A stretch of DNA of 64,000 bases from Calendula officinalis (Eukaryota > Streptophyta > Magnoliopsida > Asterales > Asteraceae), in NCBI GenBank assembly GCA_963853835.1, contig OY970829.1, forward strand, positions 29,909,764 through 29,973,763, given 5' to 3'. Below are positions 1 through 12,800 of this stretch, one piece after another; position 1 is the first letter of the stretch; each line of letters starts with the position of its first letter. The notes under the pieces are model-generated. The model ran no database searches. It was not told the DNA's origin and saw nothing but the letters and a program-made list of their open reading frames with translations. The translations under genes and the position numbers were made by a program.

Positions 1-777
1 GTTTATATACATAATAATTACTCTATGTAATATTTATTTAGAGGTCAAATTTTATTTGTTTATAACATAATATCATGCAATTATGATTTATGTGTTTATT
101 GTATATATACAAAAGATAGAAGGATGCATATGTCATATTACATATGATCTGGGAATAAATTAATAAATAAATATTATTATTTCTTATAAATATTTTTTAG
201 TTATATAATCTATTATTTTCATTTTCATTTTCATTTAGTGCTTTTATTTTGAGTTTATCAAATAATTATTTTTTATTAAATACTTATTCCATGCAGAAGG
301 TTAAAAAGGTAATTTATTCTTATTCTAAAAGTTAATTCGTCATAAAAATCAAATATCAGACTACTATTTTCAGACAGACCTCATATATTCAGACAGACAC
401 TTTATCAATTCAGCACTTAATAGGAAGGAAAAAAAAAAACAAGCCCTAAGCTAAAAGTGCTTCTCATAACGTGGTCATTATTCTCTCATAATTTCTGGTT
501 GATAAATAATATCGTTGACAACGATAACATAGGATAAAAATACTTTTTAATCAATCCAAATGAAATGAAGTGAAATTGAAGGGTCATAATGAGAGTTACA
601 TAAAATACAAGGGAGTGAAGTAAAGTTTTCTTGTTATCTCCAAGCATTTCAATGGTAACGAAGTGGGAGGAAGAAAAGGGATCCGAGATAGATGGATGAT
701 CACCTGAAACACAAATATCAATTCCAAACAAAACCAAAATTAAACTTTTTTTTTCCTTCCAAAATTTAGGGTTTTCA
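1..777. other. AT-rich 5' flank and probable leader of the K+ channel gene
   Basis: No gene is visible. The stretch is AT-rich, with a short direct repeat CAGACAGAC at about 373-405 and a poly-A run at 429-439. The promoter and 5' untranslated leader of the channel gene must lie here, but I cannot place a TATA box or transcription start with confidence. The long open frame on the minus strand at 486-965 is the antisense of the glycine microsatellite and is not a gene. Confidence 0.5.
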
Positions 778-800
778 ATGGTGCAATGAAGAAGAAATGA
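778..800 (+). promoter_or_regulatory. Two minimal uORFs before the channel start codon
   Basis: Two ATGs precede the chosen start. ATG at 778-780 opens a 3-codon frame ending in TGA at 787-789. ATG at 786-788 opens a 4-codon frame (M-K-K-K) whose TGA at 798-800 overlaps the main start as ATGA (797-800). The geometry is seen directly; an effect on translation is inference. Confidence 0.45.
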
Positions 801-3800
801 AAATGTCGATCTTAAAAGGATCATGGGTAGGTGGTGGTGGTGGTGGTGGTGGTGGTGGTGGTGGTGGTGGAGGATTAATGGGAGATGATTCTGGTGACAT
901 CGATGCGATTTCAAGAGACGGTCTTTCTTCCGTTCACAGCATTCGTAGCGGTATTCTCCCGTCACTCGGTGCTCAATCTACTCGGCATGTCAAGCTTCGT
1001 CCCTTCACCATCGACCCGTTAAATCGCCGTTACAGGTTCTCTTGTTTGTAACCTATACACCAAATAGGTGCTTTATATATTTGTACATACTGCAATAATA
1101 CTTGTACAGTGTGGTATAAGCATCAAAGTGTGTAGTGTAAGAATTAATTCCCTAATTATAAGAAAATTCATTTTTGCAACAGAGTTTTGTAATGTCTACA
1201 CCACAAAGTACAAATTTTACAGCTAACTGTATAACTAAATAAAGAAAAAATCATGGTGTATCCATTAAAAGTTGTGATGTATATATATATAACCACCTCT
1301 GATTATATGAATGCATTCATGTTTGTTGAAAAGAAAAAGAAAAATACAAATTATGAAAATTTTGATCACTAGTAATTTTGGTAAGTACTTTTGTGCAATG
1401 CAGACTTTGGCAAGGATATCTAGTAGTTCTTGTGTTTTACACAGCATGGGTTTCTCCATTTGAGTTTGGATTTCTAGATTCACCGGCTCGTGCTCTCTCA
1501 ATCTTGGATAATGTTGTGAACGGGTTTTTTGCGGTTGATATAGTTTTAACCTTTTTTGTGGCGTATTTAGATAAAATTAGTTACCTACTTATTGATGATC
1601 GTCGACTAATTGCTTGGAGGTATTTAAGAACATGGTTTGTGTTTGATGTGATTTCCACAATTCCTTCTGAAATTGGTCGGAAAATGTTGCCCGAGTCCCT
1701 CCAACCGTATGGATACTTCAATATGCTTCGACTTTGGCGTCTTCGTAGAGTTGGGGATATGTTTGCAAGGTCGAGTCTCTCTTCACTTGCTTTTTTTTAT
1801 GAATTTTTTAGCTTTGTTGAATTTATGTTGTTTTCCAACTCAATTTATGTATTTTTTTTAAAAAGGAGATTGTGGAGTTAGAGTATCAACTACCATTATT
1901 ACCCTACTATATAATGGAAAAAACATATTTCTTTCAAATGTTTGACGAGTTTAGTTTTAAAATGTGTCTTAGACTGAATGTTAGCTAAGCATATTTATTT
2001 AGGCACATTTTTCACTTTTCACTACAAAACATCAAACTATCTTAGTGATTTCTTATTGGTAACGCTCTCGAATAACTTCCTAGAGGTCACAGGTTCGATC
2101 CCTCCCTGATAAACATTTAGGGAATGTTCGGAAACAACCACGAGAATGCTTAGTTCGCGTATATCACGAACAAAGCTCGGCCATCCGAGATAGCCCGTGC
2201 AATGGGAATACCCTTCTAATTAAACATCAAAGGAAGGACGCTATTGAGTTATGGAGTATATGCAATGCTGTTCATTTACACCAAATTTGGTTAGCATTGT
2301 CAAAAAAAGAAACTAAAACTTGGAATAAAAAACATAGGGGGTGATAGAAGTGGTGGGGAAATAGGGTAAACTTGAACCCAACCCTTTAAATTTGTATTAG
2401 TGTTCATTTGGTGATTTAGAAATACTAAACATAGACGAGTTAAAGGGCATATATAATGGTAATTTTATCATTTTATGGCCTCACATTTGGTGTAGTGGTC
2501 TTATTTGTAGTTTTTTTTGTATTCACCTTCTTCATTGATGAACGGTTAAATTAGACAAACACTTTTTGACGAGTGCTAATTAAAGTTCGTTTGTACCATG
2601 AAACAGATTGGAGAAAGATCGTAACTACAGCTATTTTTGGGTTCGAATGGCAAAGCTTCTTTCTGTAAGTATTGTGTATAGAGTTTGGGCTGAATTGAAA
2701 TACTTTTATATTTTCATGATTATATCCAATTTTTCAAGGCGGGTGATTTTGACGCGATTGTAGGTTTCACTATTTACGGTTCACTTATCCGCGTGCATTT
2801 TGTATCTTATTGCTCATCAATACAAGGATCAATCTCGTACATGGCTGGCACTTGCGTCTACCGATGTATATGCAGATAGTCTTGTAAAAAGTTATATAGT
2901 ATCAGTTTATTGGACTACTACTACTATGACTACTACTGGATACGGTGATATACATCCTGTTAATTGGAAAGAAATGATCTTTACCTCCTTTTTCTTGTTC
3001 TTCAACATGGGCTTGAGTGCATATTTCATTGGAAACATGACCACTTTAATTGTTGAAAGGACCGGTCGAACAAGGAAGTTTGTAAGTCCATCACTTTTAA
3101 TTTTATTTAGATTAGATACATATATATATTATACTACTATATACTTCCTCTGTTTAAAAATAAGTGATCATTTTGGCGTTTACGGGTTTTGAGGCAAAAT
3201 ATGATAATGAAGGTTAATTAGATTAAAATGGATAGTTAGTGGAGGATGGGTCCCACGTATATTGATTAAAGTGAATTTAATGATGTTTAAAAGTAAAAGT
3301 AAGGGTAAATGTATCTTTTCACTGTATTAAAGGAGATAGTTAGTGGGTATTGGCCTCACTACCTTTTACCAAATATGGTAAGTTTTCAAAGTGGATCACT
3401 TATTTATGAAACAGCCCAAAATGGAAAGTGTATCACTTATTTTGAAATGGATGAAGTATTATAAGAAGTGAAATGTGGTAAGGACTACAAATGTGGTAAT
3501 GACTCTAAAGACAATTCTTAACCGACCGCGTAAGAAATATTGGATCATTATCAGAATTTTTGGATTATTATCAAAATAAGTTTCCTCCTAAAGATCAAAA
3601 TTTTTTGATAATGATCCAATTTATCTTAAACGACGATTGGTTAAGAATTGTGCTTACAGTACTCACTAAATTTTAAGTTTTCACCGGTATTATAAATTAT
3701 ATGTATTATGATATGTATAATTGTATTTGTAGAGAGAGACAATTCAAGCTGCATCAGGGTTTGCTCAACGGAACCACCTCCCACCTCGGCTGCAGGATCA

Positions 3801-6800
3801 GATGCTTTCTCATTTATGCTTGAAGTACCGAGCTGACTCAGAATGGTTGCAACAACAAGAGATTATTGATTTGCTCCCAAAAGCCATTCAATCAAGTATT
3901 TCTAATTTCCTCTTTTATGGCCTTGTTGATCAGGTCTACTTGTTTAATGGTGTCTCCAATGACACCCTCTTTCAGCTGGTAATTACCATATATTCTTCTA
4001 ATTTTAGCTTCTTTTTTTTTTGAAATGATATTGATTCTTATATTTTGTGTCTACTTATGTCATGTCTACCCACTTGATAAGATGACATGTGTAATCCACT
4101 AATTCTCTCTCATAATATTATTCTTTGATTTTGACACGTGTTTTGATCAAGTTGGTAGACATAAGTATGCACAAAAGGTAGGCAGCAATATCATTACTTT
4201 TTTTTTAATAACACAACTCGTCGATCATTCATTAACTCGTAAATCGGTTGCATGCATGATTTTAGGTCTCGGAGATGAGAGCTGAATATTTTCCACCCAA
4301 AGAAGATGTGATCTTGCAAAATGAAGCTCCCACAGACTTCTACATTTTGGTGTCTGGTGCTGCGGTAATAATCAATCAGCTTTTTTATAGAACAACACGT
4401 AACGTCACTACAAGAAAAACCATCTATGGCGACCACAAGAAAATGGCCTATAGCGACGAAATGTCGTCGCCATAGGCTATCCCGACGACAAGTGATCGGG
4501 AACATTTCGTCACCACAGCTTCGTCGATATAGGGTAAACTTTTCGTCGGCATTGATGTCGTCGCCATAGCTTCCTCTGTCCCGACGACAAATAGTCCCTA
4601 GAAAAATCGTCGGTGGTTATTTTCCCATTCAAAAGAAAATGTTTTATTAAACTCTATCCCGACGACAAATAGTCGGGATAGAGTTGCCGGAATTCTTTTC
4701 CGGCACTATTTGTCCCGACGACAAGTAGTCGGTAAAAATCGATTTAAATATTTTCCGGCAATACTTGTACCGACCAAATGTCGTCGCTATAGAGAAAGGT
4801 CAAAGTCAAAATTCAGCTCTATCCTGACCAAATGTCGTCGCGATAGAAAACGTCAAAGTCAAAATTCGGGACCTATAGCGACGACATGTCGTCGCTATAG
4901 GTGGAAAACAGCCTGCCCAATTTCTGCAGTTTCTGTTTTATTCCAGGTTTTACCCGAAATCGCAGAATTCCCAGTTTCTGTTATCAAACGCAGAATCAAA
5001 AAAATCAAAACCATATAAACATTCAAATATCAAATAAAGTACAAATCGTTGATTACAATCCAAATGTTTAAAAACTAAAATGGTTCTTGCAAACTAATCC
5101 GACGATTCATATTCACCTTCGTCCCGACTACTCTCTTCGTTCCCACCGTCCTCATCTTCATCATCATCACTCTCTTCGTTCCCACCGTCGTCATCTTCAT
5201 CGCCTTCAAGATTATGGGGAGCACTTGGATTAACTTGAGCATGTTCCAGTTGTCCATTTAACACATCATCAAAATTTGGAAGATCTGGTGGTACATAATC
5301 TGAAAATCGGCTCGCCAAATATGCATTTTGATTTTGAAGGGTGTTATACACATAATCCGCCATTCGGTCAACTTTGGCCTCCGCTTGGTTAATTCTAATT
5401 TGAGCTTAAGCGAGGTCTTGAGATGACGATGATGAACTTGCTTTGCCTTTGCCTTTGTCTTTGCCTTTATTAACAAAGGATTGATCGACCGGGGGTCTTC
5501 TTCCAATTCCGCGTGCGTGCCCGCGTGTTTAACCGAGGGCACGTCTTATGCACTCTTGCTCATCAACATCTTGACCCGGCCCAAGCTCTTGTCTCATTAT
5601 ACCAAGTTCATCTTGTATCAAACCCTAAAAAAATATAACAAACAAATAAGTTAATAATTTTTCAACAATAATAGAAATAATTTCTAACATATTAATTTTT
5701 TTGTACTTACCCAATCGTGTTCGGCGCGAGGGTTTTCAAACCCTTTTCCCTCTGTGGAATGCATTTGCCGCCACCCCTCAATATCTTTTCGTTTTTTATC
5801 CCCTTCTTGAGTCTATAATAAGCCAAAATGCAATCAATTTTATAGAATTGTTAATAATGTGTTTATATAATCCAATTAAGTTTTATTACCTCTTTGTACC
5901 GCCTTCGGGCATATGATTGAATTCCATGAGAAGAATGATATGGAAGTTTTGCCCTGTTAGAAAACTAGCAATATAAAAATATATATAATACTAAATAAAT
6001 TCATGTAAAACTTACCAATCTGACAACTCTTGGCTATCCGATGTGGATCCTCGTGTGGGGGTCTATCCCCGCCATCACCTCCGTGTCCCAGCGCCACGTG
6101 TGTAGACATATGTTAGAATAATATAACAAGTTAGAAATTACATAAACATATACACAATAATTAAATAACAATTAAACAACAATTAAAACCACAAACATAT
6201 GTCAAATCGGTAATTATAAACCTAAACATATATCAAATCAATTACTAAGGTATTTATAAACCTAAACATATATCAAATCGGTTATACCACTGGTCAACCA
6301 CCACCCACCACCGGACAACCACCTTCCACAACCAGGCCGCAACCACCAACAGCCACCACCAACCACCTCCAAAACCACCACAAACCACCAAAAGCCACCA
6401 CAAACCACCAAAAGCCACCACCAACAGCCACCACCAACAGCCACCACCAACCAGCAGCATCCACCACCAACCGCCAACAGCCACCAACAACCGCCACCAA
6501 CCACCAACTGCCACCAACTACGAACACCCACACCGACCAGCCCCAACCCACACCAACTACCCCCGACCCAAACCCATTACCCACCACCGCCAACGGCGGC
6601 ATCCCAGCCAGAAAACAGCTCCGACAACCATAAACTCCAAAAAAGTGAGAAAATCATACCTTTTTGCAAAAAAAATCGTTAGCCGGGAGGGAAGGGAAGT
6701 CGCCGGAGTTATAAAACCACAATGGAGGATGAAATCCACTTGAATCCGTCGGAAATCGGAAGAAATCGTCGGAAATCGCCGCTGGTTCGATAGAGAATCG

Positions 6801-9800
6801 TTTTTGGGGTAAAAAGTTAAGTCTGCCAAAAGTCTGCAATATCAGATCTGTTTTTGACCTATGCCGACGACAAATAGTCGGTATAGGTCAAAATGTCGTC
6901 GCTACAGGTAACCAAAACGACGCCGTTCAGCTTTTTCTGGCAAATAATTAATTAAAATATAATTAATATTAATTATTTATAAAAAAAATTATTTAATACC
7001 TGTCCCGACCACATGTAGTCGGGAAAAGCTCCAAAAAATTTTCAATCCCCGCGTAACACTTTTCGTCAACCCGCCAAAAATTTCGTCTCCCGCTTTGACC
7101 AATCAAAAATTCCGTCACCCGTCTATAGCGACTACTTGTCGTCGCTATAGATCCTTTTTAGGGTTTTCGGTTACGTTTTACGCTTACGGTCTACTGTTTA
7201 TGTACATATCATTTGTGTATATTGTATGAATGTGGGCATCATTCTATTACATGTATGTATACTGGAATACATACCTAATGTTCATTAATACAGGTATACA
7301 CGTACGAGATATTTAAATGGAATCCTAAATACATTGATACGAGTACATGCAGTGATACATCCATTGATAGTATACATTGGCACATACACGGATACAAACA
7401 TACAGTGATACATACGTAAAGCGATACATACACAATGATATGAATACATGTAGTGATACATCTATTGAAACGCGTATACGTACACACGAGATATATATGC
7501 ATGTAGTATACATGAGATATACATGGATTCATACATACATTGATACGAGTACATGCAGTGATACTTCCGTTGACAGTACACAGTGATATATACATTCATG
7601 GAGTTATATATACATGTTAAACGCTAAACCCTAAATACACACATCAACCCTAGACCCTAACCCCTAATCTCTAAAACAGCTTATAGCGACGAAATGTCGT
7701 CGCTATAGGTAAAAATATATATATAAAAAATTAATTTTTTATTTTTGGCGACAACATGTCGTCGCCATAGATTCCAACCAAACGACATCGTTTTTTCCTC
7801 CGGCGACATTTGTAAAAGAAATTAAAAAATTATTTAAATTTAACCTATACCGACCACATGTCGTCGGCATAGGATGTCGTCATTTCTATCTCCGACACCT
7901 ATATTTAAAGAAAATAAAAAATAAATAATATTTTGTCTGTCCCGACCACTTGTTGTCGCCATAGGTGTCCGCAAAACGACAAAAACGTTATTTTGGCCAA
8001 ACTTAATAAAAGAAAATGAAAATTAATTTATTTTATATGTGTCCCGACCACATGTCGTCGGTATAGGTATTGGTCAAAGTCGAGATTTTGTTACCGCCTC
8101 TCGCCGACGATGTGTGGTCGCCATAACTAAAGTCAATGGGTAGCCCGGTCAAAGTTTTTTTTAACTTGTCCCGACCACTTGTCGTCGCTATAGCTCGAGC
8201 TATGGCGACGACAAATGTCGTCGCTATAGGTTTCGTCGCCATAGGTAGTTTTTCTTGTAGTGCGTAGATAGCTAATTAAGGGCATGTTTGGGAAAGTCAA
8301 CAGCCACCAACAACCGCCACCAACCACCAACTGCCACCAACTACGAACACCCACACCGACCAGCCCCAACCCACACCAACTACCCCCGACCCAAACCCAT
8401 TACCCACCACCGCCAACGGCGGCATCCCAGCCAGAAAACAGCTCCGACAACCATAAACTCCAAAAAAGTGAGAAAATCATACCTTTTTGCAAAAAAAATC
8501 GTTAGCCGGGAGGGAAGGGAAGTCGCCGGAGTTATAAAACCACAATGGAGGATGAAATCCACTTGAATCCGTCGGAAATCGGAAGAAATCGTCGGAAATC
8601 GCCGCTGGTTCGATAGAGAATCGTTTTTGGGGTAAAAAGTTAAGTCTGCCAAAAGTCTGCAATATCAGATCTGTTTTTGACCTATGCCGACGACAAATAG
8701 TCGGTATAGGTCAAAATGTCGTCGCTACAGGTAACCAAAACGACGCCGTTCAGCTTTTTCTGGCAAATAATTAATTAAAATATAATTAATATTAATTATT
8801 TATAAAAAAAATTATTTAATACCTGTCCCGACCACATGTAGTCGGGAAAAGCTCCAAAAAATTTTCAATCCCCGCGTAACACTTTTCGTCAACCCGCCAA
8901 AAATTTCGTCTCCCGCTTTGACCAATCAAAAATTCCGTCACCCGTCTATAGCGACTACTTGTCGTCGCTATAGATCCTTTTTAGGGTTTTCGGTTACGTT
9001 TTACGCTTACGGTCTACTGTTTATGTACATATCATTTGTGTATATTGTATGAATGTGGGCATCATTCTATTACATGTATGTATACTGGAATACATACCTA
9101 ATGTTCATTAATACAGGTATACACGTACGAGATATTTAAATGGAATCCTAAATACATTGATACGAGTACATGCAGTGATACATCCATTGATAGTATACAT
9201 TGGCACATACACGGATACAAACATACAGTGATACATACGTAAAGCGATACATACACAATGATATGAATACATGTAGTGATACATCTATTGAAACGCGTAT
9301 ACGTACACACGAGATATATATGCATGTAGTATACATGAGATATACATGGATTCATACATACATTGATACGAGTACATGCAGTGATACTTCCGTTGACAGT
9401 ACACAGTGATATATACATTCATGGAGTTATATATACATGTTAAACGCTAAACCCTAAATACACACATCAACCCTAGACCCTAACCCCTAATCTCTAAAAC
9501 AGCTTATAGCGACGAAATGTCGTCGCTATAGGTAAAAATATATATATAAAAAATTAATTTTTTATTTTTGGCGACAACATGTCGTCGCCATAGATTCCAA
9601 CCAAACGACATCGTTTTTTCCTCCGGCGACATTTGTAAAAGAAATTAAAAAATTATTTAAATTTAACCTATACCGACCACATGTCGTCGGCATAGGATGT
9701 CGTCATTTCTATCTCCGACACCTATATTTAAAGAAAATAAAAAATAAATAATATTTTGTCTGTCCCGACCACTTGTTGTCGCCATAGGTGTCCGCAAAAC

Positions 9801-12800
9801 GACAAAAACGTTATTTTCGCCAAACTTAATAAAAGAAAATGAAAATTAATTTATTTTATATGTGTCCCGACCACATGTCGTCGGTATAGGTATTGGTCAA
9901 AGTCGAGATTTTGTTACCGCCTCTCGCCGACGATGTGTGGTCGCCATAACTAAAGTCAATGGGTAGCCCGGTCAAAGTTTTTTTTAACTTGTCCCGACCA
10001 CTTGTCGTCGCTATAGCTCGAGCTATGGCGACGACAAATGTCGTCGCTATAGGTTTCGTCGCCATAGGTAGTTTTTCTTGTAGTGCGTAGATAGCTAATT
10101 AAGGGCATGTTTGGGAAAGTCAACAGCCACCAACAACCGCCACCAACCACCAACTGCCACCAACTACGAACACCCACACCGACCAGCCCCAACCCACACC
10201 AACTACCCCCGACCCAAACCCATTACCCACCACCGCCAACGGCGGCATCCCAGCCAGAAAACAGCTCCGACAACCATAAACTCCAAAAAAGTGAGAAAAT
10301 CATACCTTTTTGCAAAAAAAATCGTTAGCCGGGAGGGAAGGGAAGTCGCCGGAGTTATAAAACCACAATGGAGGATGAAATCCACTTGAATCCGTCGGAA
10401 ATCGGAAGAAATCGTCGGAAATCGCCGCTGGTTCGATAGAGAATCGTTTTTGGGGTAAAAAGTTAAGTCTGCCAAAAGTCTGCAATATCAGATCTGTTTT
10501 TGACCTATGCCGACGACAAATAGTCGGTATAGGTCAAAATGTCGTCGCTACAGGTAACCAAAACGACGCCGTTCAGCTTTTTCTGGCAAATAATTAATTA
10601 AAATATAATTAATATTAATTATTTATAAAAAAAATTATTTAATACCTGTCCCGACCACATGTAGTCGGGAAAAGCTCCAAAAAATTTTCAATCCCCGCGT
10701 AACACTTTTCGTCAACCCGCCAAAAATTTCGTCTCCCGCTTTGACCAATCAAAAATTCCGTCACCCGTCTATAGCGACTACTTGTCGTCGCTATAGATCC
10801 TTTTTAGGGTTTTCGGTTACGTTTTACGCTTACGGTCTACTGTTTATGTACATATCATTTGTGTATATTGTATGAATGTGGGCATCATTCTATTACATGT
10901 ATGTATACTGGAATACATACCTAATGTTCATTAATACAGGTATACACGTACGAGATATTTAAATGGAATCCTAAATACATTGATACGAGTACATGCAGTG
11001 ATACATCCATTGATAGTATACATTGGCACATACACGGATACAAACATACAGTGATACATACGTAAAGCGATACATACACAATGATATGAATACATGTAGT
11101 GATACATCTATTGAAACGCGTATACGTACACACGAGATATATATGCATGTAGTATACATGAGATATACATGGATTCATACATACATTGATACGAGTACAT
11201 GCAGTGATACTTCCGTTGACAGTACACAGTGATATATACATTCATGGAGTTATATATACATGTTAAACGCTAAACCCTAAATACACACATCAACCCTAGA
11301 CCCTAACCCCTAATCTCTAAAACAGCTTATAGCGACGAAATGTCGTCGCTATAGGTAAAAATATATATATAAAAAATTAATTTTTTATTTTTGGCGACAA
11401 CATGTCGTCGCCATAGATTCCAACCAAACGACATCGTTTTTTCCTCCGGCGACATTTGTAAAAGAAATTAAAAAATTATTTAAATTTAACCTATACCGAC
11501 CACATGTCGTCGGCATAGGATGTCGTCATTTCTATCTCCGACACCTATATTTAAAGAAAATAAAAAATAAATAATATTTTGTCTGTCCCGACCACTTGTT
11601 GTCGCCATAGGTGTCCGCAAAACGACAAAAACGTTATTTTCGCCAAACTTAATAAAAGAAAATGAAAATTAATTTATTTTATATGTGTCCCGACCACATG
11701 TCGTCGGTATAGGTATTGGTCAAAGTCGAGATTTTGTTACCGCCTCTCGCCGACGATGTGTGGTCGCCATAACTAAAGTCAATGGGTAGCCCGGTCAAAG
11801 TTTTTTTTAACTTGTCCCGACCACTTGTCGTCGCTATAGCTCGAGCTATGGCGACGACAAATGTCGTCGCTATAGGTTTCGTCGCCATAGGTAGTTTTTC
11901 TTGTAGTGCGTAGATAGCTAATTAAGGGCATGTTTGGGAAAGTCAACAGCCACCAACAACCGCCACCAACCACCAACTGCCACCAACTACGAACACCCAC
12001 ACCGACCAGCCCCAACCCACACCAACTACCCCCGACCCAAACCCATTACCCACCACCGCCAACGGCGGCATCCCAGCCAGAAAACAGCTCCGACAACCAT
12101 AAACTCCAAAAAAGTGAGAAAATCATACCTTTTTGCAAAAAAAATCGTTAGCCGGGAGGGAAGGGAAGTCGCCGGAGTTATAAAACCACAATGGAGGATG
12201 AAATCCACTTGAATCCGTCGGAAATCGGAAGAAATCGTCGGAAATCGCCGCTGGTTCGATAGAGAATCGTTTTTGGGGTAAAAAGTTAAGTCTGCCAAAA
12301 GTCTGCAATATCAGATCTGTTTTTGACCTATGCCGACGACAAATAGTCGGTATAGGTCAAAATGTCGTCGCTACAGGTAACCAAAACGACGCCGTTCAGC
12401 TTTTTCTGGCAAATAATTAATTAAAATATAATTAATATTAATTATTTATAAAAAAAATTATTTAATACCTGTCCCGACCACATGTAGTCGGGAAAAGCTC
12501 CAAAAAATTTTCAATCCCCGCGTAACACTTTTCGTCAACCCGCCAAAAATTTCGTCTCCCGCTTTGACCAATCAAAAATTCCGTCACCCGTCTATAGCGA
12601 CTACTTGTCGTCGCTATAGATCCTTTTTAGGGTTTTCGGTTACGTTTTACGCTTACGGTCTACTGTTTATGTACATATCATTTGTGTATATTGTATGAAT
12701 GTGGGCATCATTCTATTACATGTATGTATACTGGAATACATACCTAATGTTCATTAATACAGGTATACACGTACGAGATATTTAAATGGAATCCTAAATA

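Larger units (their letters stand above)
4406..8262. mobile_element. CACTA (En/Spm) element, non-autonomous, 3857 bp
   Basis: It begins CACTACAAGAAAAACC and ends GGTAGTTTTTCTTGTAGTG. It is flanked by the 3-bp target duplication CGT (4403-4405, 8263-8265), diagnostic of CACTA DNA transposons. Subterminal regions carry many short inverted repeats built on GTCGTCGCTATAGG. Inside, on the minus strand, is a decayed accessory transposase gene. No TNP2-like catalytic transposase frame is present, so the copy could move only with help in trans. It sits in channel intron 6, in the same region as a Tourist and a Mutator-type MITE. Confidence 0.93.

Noticed and set aside
486..965. 159-codon minus-strand frame with a His run
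   Set aside because: It is the antisense of the channel exon 1 GGT repeat (ACC reads as Thr/His/Pro) and leader; no domain and no homologue recognised.
2092..2102. Functional tRNA gene in channel intron 2
   Set aside because: A B-box-like sequence is present but no cloverleaf, anticodon stem or good A box; more likely a SINE.
4710..5018. 102-codon plus-strand Arg-rich frame in the CACTA 5' region
   Set aside because: Made of subterminal inverted repeats; no start context or domain.
6254..6602. Gly/Trp-rich minus-strand frames and Pro/Thr/His-rich plus-strand frames, repeated in every unit
   Set aside because: Low-complexity CCA-rich DNA without stops on either strand; composition and overlap in several frames show they are not proteins.
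7275..7595. Cys/Tyr/Ile-rich frame of 106 codons recurring every 1823 bp
   Set aside because: Translation of the GATACAT minisatellite; conserved only because the units are near-identical copies.
7622..7670. True interstitial telomere or chromosome fusion site
   Set aside because: Only four degenerate words, no head-to-head array, and repeated with the transposon unit.
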